A DNA stretch of 50,562 nt from Chlorobiota bacterium (GTDB lineage: Bacteria > Bacteroidota > Bacteroidia > Bacteroidales > B39-G9): assembly GCA_013152655.1 (NCBI GenBank), contig JAADFW010000006.1:1-50562 (forward strand), in the 5' to 3' direction. The notes beneath the pieces are model-generated. The model made no database searches and had not been told where the DNA came from. It saw only the letters and a program-made list of their open reading frames with translations. The position numbers and the translations under genes were made by a program. Below are positions 27,666-36,712 of the stretch, piece after piece (position 1 is the stretch's first letter; every line of letters begins with the position of its first letter).

Positions 27666-29825
27666 TTACAAATTCTGCACATACTTTGGTTGTTCTATTC
27701 CTATCATTGAAAGTTGAATTCTTTTCCTGATAATATCAACTTCTAATATTTTTACTTCAACATGCTGGTTTAACGACAATATATCGGCCGGGTCTTTTAC
27801 AAAGGCTTCTTTTATTTGAGAAATATGAACTAACCCGTCTTGCTTTACTCCAATATCAACAAAAGCTCCAAATTTGGTTAAATTGGTTACTATGCCCGGC
27901 ACTGTCATGCCAATTCGTAAATCTTGTATTGAATGAATACTTTGGTCAAATTCAAAGGCACTTATTTTTGTTCTGGGGTCTCTTCCCGGTTTGGCTAATT
28001 CTGCCATAATATCCTTCAGTGTTGGAATACCAACATTTTCGTTCGTATAATTTTCTATTGAAATGGCACTTCGTTTTGTTTCGTTAGTTAAAAGGTCTGT
28101 TATCGAACATTTTTGGTCTTTAGCCATTTTTTTAACAATATAGTAGCTTTCAGGGTGTACGGCACTATTGTCTAACGGATTTTCAGCATTAGGAATTCTT
28201 AAAAAACCTGCACATTGTTCAAAAGCTTTTTCTCCCATCCTGGGAATATTTTTTAACTGTTTTCGGGAAGTAAACGGGCCATTTTCATTTCTAAACCGAA
28301 TAATATTTTCAGCAATAGTACTTCCCAACCCTGAAACAAAGGTTAATAAATATTTGCTGGCAGTATTTAAATTTACACCTACCAGGTTTACACAATTTTC
28401 AACTACTTGTTGAAGGCTTTCTTTTAGTTTTTTTTGGTTCACGTCATGTTGGTACTGGCCTACGCCAATTGATTTCGGGTCAATTTTAACTAATTCGGCC
28501 AAGGGGTCAATCAACCGCCTGCCAATTGAAACAGCACCACGCACGGTCACATCATATTCAGGGAATTCTTCTCTTGCTATGGCTGAGGCCGAATAAATGG
28601 ATGCACCACTTTCATTTACAATAAATACTTTAACTTCATTTTTAAATAGTACTTTGTTTCTGATAAATGATTCTGTTTCTCGTCCGGCAGTTCCGTTTCC
28701 AATTGCAATTGCTTCAATTTGGTAAGCATTAGCTAATGAAGAAATTTTATGCGAGGCTGTTTTTATATCTAACTTAGGAGGATGTGGAAAAATAGTTTCG
28801 TTATGTAATAAATCACCCTGTTCATTTAGGCAAACCACCTTACATCCTGTTCTAAACCCCGGGTCAATAGCTAAAACCCTTTTTTGCCCTAAAGGTGAAG
28901 CCAGTAATAATTGCCTCAAATTTTTAGCAAACACTTCAATAGCCTCTTCATCTGCTTTTTCTTTTGCCGATTTCTTAATCTCATTCTCTAAAGCACTCTT
29001 TAAAAGCCTGTTATACGAATCTTTAATGGCTATTTCAACTTGTTCTGATGCTTCGTTGTTGCCTTTTATAAAAATTTTATTTAAAATAATAATGGCTTTT
29101 TCCTCACCCGGTTCAATGTTAACACGTAAAAAACTTTCTTTTTCGCCTCTTAAAATAGCCAGCAATCTATGTGATGAGCATTGCCTTAACAATTCTGAAC
29201 TGTTAAAATAATCGCGGTATTTAATTCCTTCTTCTTCTTTTCCTTTTATTATTTTAGTACTTATAATGGCTTCTTTTTCAAAGAGTATTCTTACTCTCGA
29301 CCGCGCAAGTTTATTTTCACTTATCCATTCGGCAATTATATCTCTTGCTCCTTGAAGAGCATCTTTGGTTGTTCTAACATTTTCGTTTAAAAACTCTTCT
29401 GCTTTTGTTTCAATATCAATGGAATTCTGTGCGAAAATAATTTTTGCAAGTGGTTCTAATCCTATTTTTTTTGCAACAGTAGCTTTTGTTTTTTTCTTAG
29501 GCTTAAATGGCAGGTAAATATCTTCAAGTTCATTAATATCAGTTAATATTTCAATTTGTTTTTCCAGTTCAGGTGTAAGTTTTTCAAGCCCTTTAATAGT
29601 ATTAATTACCGTTTCTTTTCTTTTTTCAAGTTCAATAAATTTTTGGTATTCTTCCTTAATATTTTGTACTTGAATTTCATCCAGACTTCCTGTCATTTCT
29701 TTTCGGTAGCGGCTGATAAACGGTATGCTTGATCCTTCGGCTAATAATTTAACAGTATTTTCAATTTGCCGGTTATTTAAATTTAACTTTGCTGATAATA
29801 GGAAAATGTATTTTTTAGGTATCAT
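27666..29825 (-). CDS. tex: Tex family RNA-binding transcription accessory protein
   Basis: 719 residues, normal for the family. Order: N-terminal Tex domain (NTVKLLAEGSSIPFISRYRKEMTGSLDE), central helical region with LEDIYLPFKPKKKTKATVAKKIGLEPLA, YqgF/RNase H-like domain (about 325-450; VLAIDPGFRTGCKVVCLN, AIGNGTAGRETE), helix-hairpin-helix region (YLLTFVSGLGSTIAENIIRFRNENGPF, IPRMGEKAFEQCAGFLRI) and a C-terminal S1 RNA-binding domain (about 640-712; GMTVPGIVTNLTKFGAFVDIG, DGLVHISQI). A cytoplasmic nucleic-acid-binding protein linked to transcription and RNA metabolism. No nearby gene suggests a special role. Confidence 0.97.
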   Translation of the reverse strand: MIPKKYIFLLSAKLNLNNRQIENTVKLLAEGSSIPFISRYRKEMTGSLDEIQVQNIKEEYQKFIELEKRKETVINTIKGLEKLTPELEKQIEILTDINELEDIYLPFKPKKKTKATVAKKIGLEPLAKIIFAQNSIDIETKAEEFLNENVRTTKDALQGARDIIAEWISENKLARSRVRILFEKEAIISTKIIKGKEEEGIKYRDYFNSSELLRQCSSHRLLAILRGEKESFLRVNIEPGEEKAIIILNKIFIKGNNEASEQVEIAIKDSYNRLLKSALENEIKKSAKEKADEEAIEVFAKNLRQLLLASPLGQKRVLAIDPGFRTGCKVVCLNEQGDLLHNETIFPHPPKLDIKTASHKISSLANAYQIEAIAIGNGTAGRETESFIRNKVLFKNEVKVFIVNESGASIYSASAIAREEFPEYDVTVRGAVSIGRRLIDPLAELVKIDPKSIGVGQYQHDVNQKKLKESLQQVVENCVNLVGVNLNTASKYLLTFVSGLGSTIAENIIRFRNENGPFTSRKQLKNIPRMGEKAFEQCAGFLRIPNAENPLDNSAVHPESYYIVKKMAKDQKCSITDLLTNETKRSAISIENYTNENVGIPTLKDIMAELAKPGRDPRTKISAFEFDQSIHSIQDLRIGMTVPGIVTNLTKFGAFVDIGVKQDGLVHISQIKEAFVKDPADILSLNQHVEVKILEVDIIRKRIQLSMIGIEQPKYVQNL

Positions 29826-30021
29826 ATAATATATTTTTAGGTTGTAAAAATAGAAAAACAGATTTTAAGAAAATTACCATTTTCAATTATTTCTTATTAT
29901 TTTACTTAATATCCGCAAGTGATTTTATAATATGTTCTGTTTTAGGCAATCAGGCCTAACAGTACTCACTAAAATAAGTGAATGTAAATTTGCCTAATCA
30001 ATTGTTAATCAACAAAAAAAC

Positions 30022-30075
30022 TGTTAGTCCTTACGGATTTATTGTTTTATAGCAACCTACGAGGTTAAACTAACA
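30022..30075. repeat. Three-hairpin palindromic element
   Basis: The outer pair TGTTAG (30022-30027) / CTAACA (30070-30075) encloses two further hairpins: TCCTTACGGA (30028-30037, 3-bp stem) and AACCTACGAGGTT (30054-30066, perfect 5-bp stem with 3-base loop). The element can fold as a small multi-branch structure on either strand. This compact form suggests a dispersed non-coding repeat or a structured RNA; only one copy is seen in the window. Confidence 0.5.
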
Positions 30076-30294
30076 AAATGAATTTGTAATCATAAATATA
30101 AATTCTTTGTGAAAAGAGTGATTCTTACAGGTTTAGATTAATAATACTCTAATAATGCGCAAACGATTAAAAATCAGAAAGTTATATAATAAATTGAAAA
30201 AATGAGCAACATTATGTCTGAATGTTTTTTTTCCTGTTTTGCTTATTTAGCAGGCTTTATATGATTTTTTTAATAAATTTTTAAACTATTTGCA

Positions 30295-30326
30295 TTGGTA
30301 AAAAGTAAAAGATTTTACTACATTTG
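30295..30326 (+). promoter_or_regulatory. Candidate promoter of the T9SS cargo gene
   Basis: TACATTTG (30319-30326) is a full match to TAnnTTTG, with TTG at 30295-30297, 21 bases upstream. The start codon at 30378 follows after a leader of roughly 45 bases. Confidence 0.6.
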
Positions 30327-30377
30327 TCATTCACAATTAATCGAATTGAAAATATTATTAACTAAAAAAGAAAAATT

Positions 30378-32372
30378 ATGAGAAAATTTACTTTGATTTT
30401 TACGCTTTTAGCGTTCTCTAGTTTTGTATTTGCACAAAATGCAGCTATACAAAATGCATTAACCAAGTCTGGAAAGACTACTGTTATTAATCAAAACAGT
30501 GTTAAAGCCGGAGGTGATGTTTTATGGTCGGAAGACTTTGATGGTGGTTTAGATTCTACATGGTCAAACGTTGACTTATCAGATGAAAATATGCCTTGGA
30601 TATGGACAACTGATTCCGTTTTTGGTGCATATACTGCAGGTTATATTAATTCAGAAACTGCTGCAAATGGCTTTATGGCTATGGATGCAGACGGGTATAA
30701 TACAGTGCCTCAGTTTGATCCTGACGGAGCTCTTGCAGACCCAACTATTAGTGTTGATGCTTATTTTGAAACACCACCGTTAACTGTTTGTGCAGATCAA
30801 TCAGGTGTTATTATTGAATTTCATACACAATATCGTTATTTTACAGGAATGCGTTATGATGTTGAAGTTAGTAACGATTATGTTCACTGGGATACTTATA
30901 TGGTAAATACTACTGATATTAGTGAGATAAACGACCCTTCAATAGATATGAGAAAAGAGCTTAATATTTCTGCTACAGCAGCAGGCCAGGATACTGTATA
31001 TATTCGTTTTCATGCTTCAGCCAGCTCACATTATTATTGGTGTGTTGACGATATAAAATTAACAGTACCTTTTGATAACAATATGCGATTAAGTAATACA
31101 TGGGCGTTTTACTCATGGGAAGAAACTGCACCGGATGTAAGTGCTCATTCGTCTGGTTATTTGCAGCATGGCGGTTCATATTACATGATTCCAAAAGATC
31201 ATGTTGACGCTTATGTTGGATTTGAAGGTGCTGTACAAAATTTTGGTATGATTGATCAAACAGGAGTAAAAATGACAACTGAAATAAAATATTCTGCAGA
31301 AGATGACAGTATTAAACCAGTTGTATATACTGCTGAAACCGAAGCAAAAGATATTAGTGCCGCAGCTATTGACACGTTGTACGGTGCGGCTGATTATACT
31401 CCTGCTGAATGGGGTTATTATGAAATAGATATGAATGTTTCTACTGATGCGGTTGAAGGAACACCTGATGACAATACTGACCATTTGGAATTTATTGTAA
31501 ATGATTCAGTTTATTCACGTACAACAAATGTATTAACCAGTACTGCTGCAACCCGTAACTGGGTTGGTGGAGGTGTTGATGGTGACGGCCTTGGCGTAAT
31601 GTACACGCTTACTCAAAATACAGAAGTTGAGGGAATTAATTGGTATTTTTCACAAAGAAATACAAATAATTATGCCGATTTAATTGAAGCCGGTGGATTT
31701 ACTTATATAGCACGTTTATTTGCTTATGATTTTGAAGCTGATGACTGGCAAACTTCTCCAATTATTTCTGCTCCTTTAGGAATTAATACTATGGCAGATA
31801 CCGGAGTATGGATTTCAAGTTTATTTGAAAAAGACGGTAGCTCAGAATTTTTACAAGCAGGTGATTACATGGCTTTTATTGAATGTAATACAAGTGTAGG
31901 CACAGGAACAAGTGGTGATGAAGGAATTGGTTATTATCTTGGAGAGGATATCAGTATTCCTCAACCTGATGCAATAGCTTTCTTGTGGAATGCCGGCTCG
32001 TGGGGATGGGTAACTGCAAATCCAATGATTCGTTTAGTTGTTGATGCAACAGAAAACTGGACGGGAAATGATCCTCTAATAAGTGTTCAAGAAACAAAGG
32101 TTGATCCTTTTATGAATTCAGTAGGACAAAACTTTCCTAACCCTGCTTCTACAACAACAACTATTAAATATCGTATTGACAGAACTTCTGATGTTACTTT
32201 AAGTGTATATGATGTAACCGGAAAACGTGTTGTAATGGTAGATGAAGGAAATGTATCTTCAGGAAGGCATGAAGTAACAATTGATGTTTCTGAATTAAAT
32301 GCAGGAATATATTACTACACATTAAATGCTGACCATTTTGAATCAACTAAGAAAATGGTAGTAATTGAATAA
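30378..32372 (+). CDS. Secreted protein with T9SS type A sorting domain
   Basis: 664 residues. Signal peptide 1-19 (MRKFTLIFTLLAFSSFVFA-Q). The first part (about 50-230) looks like a jelly-roll, choice-of-anchor or MAM-like fold (LWSEDFDGGLDSTWSNVD ... YIRFHASASSHYYWCVDDIKL). The middle part is beta-rich with no named domain and no catalytic motif. The C-terminal 80 residues are a typical T9SS sorting domain: VGQNFPNPASTTTTIKYRI, LSVYDVTGKRV, GRHEVTIDVSELNAGIYYYTL and KKMVVIE. It should cross the outer membrane by the type IX system and be released or attached to the cell surface. It has its own promoter and terminator, so it is a single-gene unit. The role may be adhesive or structural, which is inferred. 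Confidence 0.93.
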   Translation: MRKFTLIFTLLAFSSFVFAQNAAIQNALTKSGKTTVINQNSVKAGGDVLWSEDFDGGLDSTWSNVDLSDENMPWIWTTDSVFGAYTAGYINSETAANGFMAMDADGYNTVPQFDPDGALADPTISVDAYFETPPLTVCADQSGVIIEFHTQYRYFTGMRYDVEVSNDYVHWDTYMVNTTDISEINDPSIDMRKELNISATAAGQDTVYIRFHASASSHYYWCVDDIKLTVPFDNNMRLSNTWAFYSWEETAPDVSAHSSGYLQHGGSYYMIPKDHVDAYVGFEGAVQNFGMIDQTGVKMTTEIKYSAEDDSIKPVVYTAETEAKDISAAAIDTLYGAADYTPAEWGYYEIDMNVSTDAVEGTPDDNTDHLEFIVNDSVYSRTTNVLTSTAATRNWVGGGVDGDGLGVMYTLTQNTEVEGINWYFSQRNTNNYADLIEAGGFTYIARLFAYDFEADDWQTSPIISAPLGINTMADTGVWISSLFEKDGSSEFLQAGDYMAFIECNTSVGTGTSGDEGIGYYLGEDISIPQPDAIAFLWNAGSWGWVTANPMIRLVVDATENWTGNDPLISVQETKVDPFMNSVGQNFPNPASTTTTIKYRIDRTSDVTLSVYDVTGKRVVMVDEGNVSSGRHEVTIDVSELNAGIYYYTLNADHFESTKKMVVIE

Positions 32373-32394
32373 TATAAATATTCACTAAGATTTT

Positions 32395-32428
32395 AAAAGG
32401 ATGCTATTTTTAGCATCCTTTTTTTTTG
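32395..32428 (+). terminator. Terminator after the T9SS cargo gene
   Basis: A 12-bp perfect stem (AAAAGGATGCTA at 32395-32406 with TAGCATCCTTTT at 32411-32422), a TTTT loop and a T-run of eight or more. Confidence 0.92.
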
Positions 32429-32681
32429 TTTAATACTAAATGAGGTATATTTTAATTCACACTAAATTGTATAATGCTGATGCAATTGCTATTATATGCC
32501 AAGCAATAGACTAATAAAATATACAACCGGGATAACCTAAAAACTAACTTTGTTGAGTTTGTATGATTGGTTTATATAGATTATATAGTCTTTATGGTGA
32601 TTTTTTTTCATAATTATGTTTTCATTTTTCCTTATCAATTATTATTCAAGGGGAAATAGTATTAGGAAACTTAAAATATTC

Positions 32682-32723
32682 TATTGTAATAGAATTATAT
32701 TATAATATATTTGTATTACAATA
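32682..32723 (+). promoter_or_regulatory. Promoter of the AAA/DUF4143 gene bracketed by a palindrome
   Basis: TTG (32684-32686), a 19-base spacer and TATATTTG (32706-32713) make a full Bacteroidota promoter 27 bases before the ATG. The perfect 10-bp inverted repeat TATTGTAATA (32682-32691) / TATTACAATA (32714-32723) covers the -33 element and the start-site region, a layout expected of a repressor operator or a cruciform. Confidence 0.6.
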
Positions 32724-32739
32724 TATAAAATAGTATAAA

Positions 32740-33867
32740 ATGATACAAAGAATTCTTTTAAATAAATTAAAGGACAAATTCTTTTCAGGTAAAGTTATCA
32801 TTTTACTTGGAGCAAGACAAACAGGGAAAAGTACTTTGATGAGATATTTGCAAAAACAATCTGAGAATAAGAAATCAATATTTTTGGATTGTGATGACCC
32901 TCAAACCAGAAGTATTCTTCAAAACCAATCTACACCTAATTTATTACAACTAATAAACGATAATAAAATTGTTTTTATTGATGAGGCTCAAAGGGTTGAA
33001 AATATTGGACTTACATTGAAACAAATACACGACAATAAACCCCAATGCCAGATTGTTGTTTCAGGTTCTTCGGCTTTTGAATTAGCAAATAAAATAAACG
33101 AACCGCTTACCGGTAGAAAGTGGGAATATCATCTTTTTCCTCTATCTTTTACAGAAATGGAGAATCATACATCTTGGTTTGATGAGAAAAGATTGCTTGA
33201 AACCAGACTTATCTTTGGTAGCTACCCTGATGTGATTAATAATCAAGGAAATGAAATACAAATTCTAAGAAGCTTGTCAAATAGTTATTTATATAAGGAC
33301 ATATTTGTGTTTCAAGATGTAAGAAAACCTCAGATTATCGAAAAATTATTACAATTGCTTGCATTTCAAATTGCCTCTGAAGTAAGTTATAATGAACTGG
33401 CAAAATCATTACAAATAAATATTGCCACAGTTGAAAAATATATTGATTTACTGGAAAAAACTTTTGTTATTTTTCGTTTACCTTCGTTTAGCCGTAACTT
33501 GCGCAATGAATTGAAAAAAAGTCGTAAAATATATTTTTATGATAATGGTATTCGTAATAGTATTATTTCAAATTTTATTAGCTTAGATTTAAGAGCCGAT
33601 GTTGGTCAGTTATGGGAAAATTATTTAGTTTCTGAAAGATTTAAAAAAATATCATATCAAAATATGTTTTGTAACCGGTATTTCTGGAGAACCACTCAAC
33701 AACAAGAGATTGATTATATTGAAGAACATTCGGGGAAGCTCTTTGCTTATGAGTTTAAGTGGAACGAAAATAAAAAAGCACGTATATCAAAAACATTTAA
33801 AGTTGCATATCCTGAAAATGAATTTCAAATAATCAATAAGGAAAACTATACTGATTTTATAAGATAG
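32740..33867 (+). CDS. AAA ATPase with DUF4143 domain (orphan)
   Basis: 375 residues. An AAA_14-type ATPase domain (about 1-165) has Walker A GARQTGKS (24-31), Walker B VFIDEAQ (78-84) and a sensor region VVSGSSAFEL. A winged-helix-like middle region follows (YNELAKSLQINIATVEKYIDLLEKTFVIFRLP), then a C-terminal DUF4143 part (FWRTTQQQEIDYIEE, LFAYEFKW) whose D...ExK pattern resembles the nuclease-like fold often assigned to it. The family is abundant, spread by horizontal transfer and of unclear function. It has no partner gene here, sits between a terminator and a transposase fragment, and has its own palindrome-covered promoter, all consistent with an acquired single-gene module. Confidence 0.92.
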   Translation: MIQRILLNKLKDKFFSGKVIILLGARQTGKSTLMRYLQKQSENKKSIFLDCDDPQTRSILQNQSTPNLLQLINDNKIVFIDEAQRVENIGLTLKQIHDNKPQCQIVVSGSSAFELANKINEPLTGRKWEYHLFPLSFTEMENHTSWFDEKRLLETRLIFGSYPDVINNQGNEIQILRSLSNSYLYKDIFVFQDVRKPQIIEKLLQLLAFQIASEVSYNELAKSLQINIATVEKYIDLLEKTFVIFRLPSFSRNLRNELKKSRKIYFYDNGIRNSIISNFISLDLRADVGQLWENYLVSERFKKISYQNMFCNRYFWRTTQQQEIDYIEEHSGKLFAYEFKWNENKKARISKTFKVAYPENEFQIINKENYTDFIR

Positions 33868-34310
33868 TATAACTACTTAGTGCCTGCCCCGAAAACTATA
33901 ATACGATTGATTATCAACAAATTACTGTTGAAAACTTATTTGAATTTTTGATTAAATAAATGGCCATTTATAATTTGTTTTTAAGCTTCTATATGCACTT
34001 CTTAGTCTTTTATGAGTATAATAGCTTTTTTCTGTATTTTTATCAATTATCCTTTTGTTTAAGAAGCTTTCCCATTTGTTAAACCATTCACTTAAAGCTC
34101 CTTCAAATGATTCTTTGTTTGTTTTAGTCATTAATCTTACAATTTGATTGAGTTCAATTGATGCTTGTAACCTACTTTTTGTCTATTAAGTCACATTTAA
34201 TAATCAATAGCTTATGACTAATAAAATGCTTTTTACTAATTTAGTCGGATAATAGTGAAATATTATATGATTAGCTTTAGAATAACCGGAGGTGAAAGGG
34301 TATGAAAAAA
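33868..34310. other. Intergenic region carrying IS debris
   Basis: 443 bases between the ATPase gene and nadE. Most of it is accounted for by the transposase fragment at 33952-34182. The phrase TAGTGCCTGCCCCGAAAAC near 33879-33897 could be the end of an insertion sequence, but no matching inverted copy was found on the other side. The remainder is AT-rich without recognisable features. Confidence 0.45.
33952..34182 (-). pseudogene. Transposase fragment (IS256-like, Zn-binding-variant type)
   Basis: The minus-strand frame between a stop at 34183-34185 and a stop at 33952-33954 encodes 76 residues with no start codon at its upstream end. It reads SRLQASIELNQIVRL ... LSEWFNKWESFLNKR ... YYTHKRLRSAYRSLK. 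The motif THKRLRSAYRSLK and the preceding W..KW..FLN pattern are those I associate with the C-terminal catalytic part of IS256-variant (IS1249-like) transposases. Both ends are missing, including the later DDE/E region, so this is a relic. It marks an old transposition event beside the orphan ATPase gene. Confidence 0.7.
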
Positions 34311-35969
34311 CTAATGATAGCGGGCAACTAATGGAATTCGCCTGCCAATGCCAAATGCTTTTGATGAAATACGTAAAATTGGGGGAGACTGGAACCGTTT
34401 ATATTCGCTGTTATTAACCATTTTTAGAATTTTTTCAATTAGTGAAGCTTCATATCCTTTTTCAATAATTTCTTTTACCGATAATTTCTGTTCAATAAAA
34501 TGAAATAATACTTTATCCAGAATTTCGTAAGGGGGTAACGAATCCTGGTCAGTCTGCCCCGGCTTAAGTTCAGCTGATGGAGGTTTTATAATAGTATTTT
34601 CAGGTATTATTTCTACCTCAGAATTAATAAAACGGGCTAATTTAAAAACATCTGTTTTATAAACATCTCCTATAACAGATAACCCGCCGTTCATGTCTCC
34701 ATAAAGTGTTCCATAACCAACAGCAGCTTCACTTTTGTTTGATGTATTTAATAAAATATGTCCAAATTTATTAGAAACAGCCATTAAAAAAACACCTCTT
34801 ATACGTGCTTGAATATTTTCTTCCGTAATATCCTCTTTTAAATTATTAAACAAAGGCTTTAATTCATTATTTAGTACTTCAACTGCATTTTTAACAGGTA
34901 CAATATCATACTTTATATTTAGGTTTTCAGCAAGTTTTTTTGCATCGGTTATAGAATGAGCTGATGAATACTTTGAAGGTAAAAGTAAAACTCTGATATT
35001 TTTATTTCCTAAAGCACGTTCAGCCAAAACCAAAGTTACAGCTGAATCTATTCCTCCTGACAATCCAAGCGTAGCTTTTGAAAAATTCATTTTTGTAAAA
35101 TAATCTTTTATGCCAAGTATAAGAGCATCATGAATTTTGGCAATATGATTATTATATTTATTATGATAATCAATAGATTGTGAATTGTTTACATCTTCAA
35201 TACTGGTATAATATATATCTTCTTTGAAAATATCTAATTGATGTACAATTTTACCTGCTGAATTAATAACCATTGAACCACCATCAAAAATAAGTTCTGT
35301 TTGGGCACCTGTCTGATTCACATATACAACTGGCAAGCTATATTTTTTTGCATTTTGGCATAAAACCTTTTCTCTGGCTCCTTCACGATTGTAAGAATAT
35401 GGCGAAGCTGCAATATTGACAATAAAATCAGGTTTTTGCTCAATAATCTCTTGCATTGGCGAAATGGTGTACAGTTTTGCTTTGTCGAAAGAATTTTCTA
35501 CAGGCTGGTCATCCCATAAATCTTCACAAATAGTAATGGCAAATTTTTTATTGTTTAAACAGGCTAATTCAAAATCCGTATTAGGTTCAAAATAGCGATA
35601 CTCATTGAATATATCGTATGTGGGCAATAAAGTTTTTTTATGAACTGATACCAGTTTTTCATTATTAAAAAAGAAAGCTGCATTGTAAAGTTTTTTCCCT
35701 AATGGATTACTGTTTACCAATGGTGCACCAACAATTATTGCAATACCTTTACTAAGGGTTTTTATCCTGTCAAGTGTATTTTCAACAGTAGTTATAAAAT
35801 CTTTTTGCTCTAACAAATCCAGCGGTGGATATCCACATACTGACAACTCAGAAAAAACTATTAAGTCAGCATTGTTATTTTTTGCCTCGGAGACAGCTTT
35901 GTCAATTTTATGATAATTACTCTCAAAATTTCCAACATGATAATTTAATTGGGCTAAAGCTATTTTCAT
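34311..35969 (-). CDS. nadE: Glutamine-dependent NAD+ synthetase
   Basis: 552 residues. An N-terminal nitrilase-type glutaminase domain (about 1-255) has the triad Glu41 (FSELSVCGYPP), Lys112 (KKTLLPTYDIFNE) and Cys148 (TICEDLWDD). It releases ammonia for the C-terminal synthetase domain (about 270-545) with the PP-loop LGLSGGIDSAVTL, NTSNKSEAAVGYGTLYGDMNGG and PPSAELKPGQTDQDSLPPYEILD. Together they convert deamido-NAD to NAD with ATP and glutamine, the last step of NAD synthesis. All key residues are present. It lies 26 bases downstream of the beta-barrel gene on the same strand, so the two may be cotranscribed. Confidence 0.97.
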   Translation of the reverse strand: MKIALAQLNYHVGNFESNYHKIDKAVSEAKNNNADLIVFSELSVCGYPPLDLLEQKDFITTVENTLDRIKTLSKGIAIIVGAPLVNSNPLGKKLYNAAFFFNNEKLVSVHKKTLLPTYDIFNEYRYFEPNTDFELACLNNKKFAITICEDLWDDQPVENSFDKAKLYTISPMQEIIEQKPDFIVNIAASPYSYNREGAREKVLCQNAKKYSLPVVYVNQTGAQTELIFDGGSMVINSAGKIVHQLDIFKEDIYYTSIEDVNNSQSIDYHNKYNNHIAKIHDALILGIKDYFTKMNFSKATLGLSGGIDSAVTLVLAERALGNKNIRVLLLPSKYSSAHSITDAKKLAENLNIKYDIVPVKNAVEVLNNELKPLFNNLKEDITEENIQARIRGVFLMAVSNKFGHILLNTSNKSEAAVGYGTLYGDMNGGLSVIGDVYKTDVFKLARFINSEVEIIPENTIIKPPSAELKPGQTDQDSLPPYEILDKVLFHFIEQKLSVKEIIEKGYEASLIEKILKMVNNSEYKRFQSPPILRISSKAFGIGRRIPLVARYH

Positions 35970-35995
35970 TAATAATAAACTGAGTTATATTGATT

Positions 35996-36712
35996 TTAAA
36001 AAATAATGCCAATTTTTACAGCAAGGCTATTCATAATAATCCTGTCCTCAAGCCGTACTGGCTTACCCGGGTCATTCTCGTCACCTTTTTGGGTTGGTGT
36101 TATATCAATAAATCCGTTGGTAAATGTTAAAGCTGCAATTAACGATGCATTACCACCTAAAGAATATTGAATACCACCGCCAATATGATAACCTGCATTA
36201 AACAAGCTTACTTCGTCATTAATTTTAGCTTTTTGGTAATTGCTATTTAGAATATTGCCGGTAGCTTTAATTTTTATTTGTCCGTTTAAGCCTATTTGAG
36301 CAAAATATTTAATATATCCAATTTGATTAGTAGTAAATTTAAGAGCTAAAGGAATTTCAATATATTGAATATTGTATTTTACTTCATCGCCACTAAAAAG
36401 GGTGTCAATTGTATTTGAAATCTGGAAAAAAATAGTGTCATTATAGCGTAATGCCCCTCCTGTATTATTAATTAATAAACCGGTTGAAAAGGCATAATTT
36501 TCCTGAAAATACTTTTCCATATTCAATCCATATTTAATCCCTGCTTTAATTCCACTATTTTCAACATTTATTATGTCAGAACTTAACCATGTTAGTTGTG
36601 GCTCAGCAACAATGCCAAATTTTAATTTTTGATAATTGTTATTTTGTGCAAATAAACTATTTACAGTACTTAAAAATACTGTTGAAATGAATATTATAAA
36701 TGCTTGTTTCAT
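35996..36712 (-). CDS. Outer membrane beta-barrel protein (PorT-like)
   Basis: 238 residues. The signal peptide (about 1-22, ending NSLFAQ) is followed by amphipathic strands typical of the Bacteroidota outer-membrane beta-barrel family often annotated PorT-like: LKFGIVAEPQLTWLS, GIKYGLNMEKYFQENYAFSTGLLINNTGGAL, IEIPLALKFTTNQIGYIKYFAQIGLNG, YHIGGGIQYSLGGNASL and a final strand ending in IIF. It should sit in the outer membrane. The sequence does not tell whether it is the T9SS component PorT itself; many paralogues share this fold, so only the broad family is claimed. Confidence 0.85.
   Translation of the reverse strand: MKQAFIIFISTVFLSTVNSLFAQNNNYQKLKFGIVAEPQLTWLSSDIINVENSGIKAGIKYGLNMEKYFQENYAFSTGLLINNTGGALRYNDTIFFQISNTIDTLFSGDEVKYNIQYIEIPLALKFTTNQIGYIKYFAQIGLNGQIKIKATGNILNSNYQKAKINDEVSLFNAGYHIGGGIQYSLGGNASLIAALTFTNGFIDITPTQKGDENDPGKPVRLEDRIIMNSLAVKIGIIF

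Larger units (their letters stand above)
29826..30377. other. 552-base intergenic region upstream of the T9SS cargo gene
   Basis: Lies between the divergent tex and T9SS cargo genes. It holds the three-hairpin element at 30022-30075 and, near its right end, the probable promoter of the cargo gene. No protein-coding frame looks convincing; the remainder is AT-rich without obvious structure. Confidence 0.55.
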
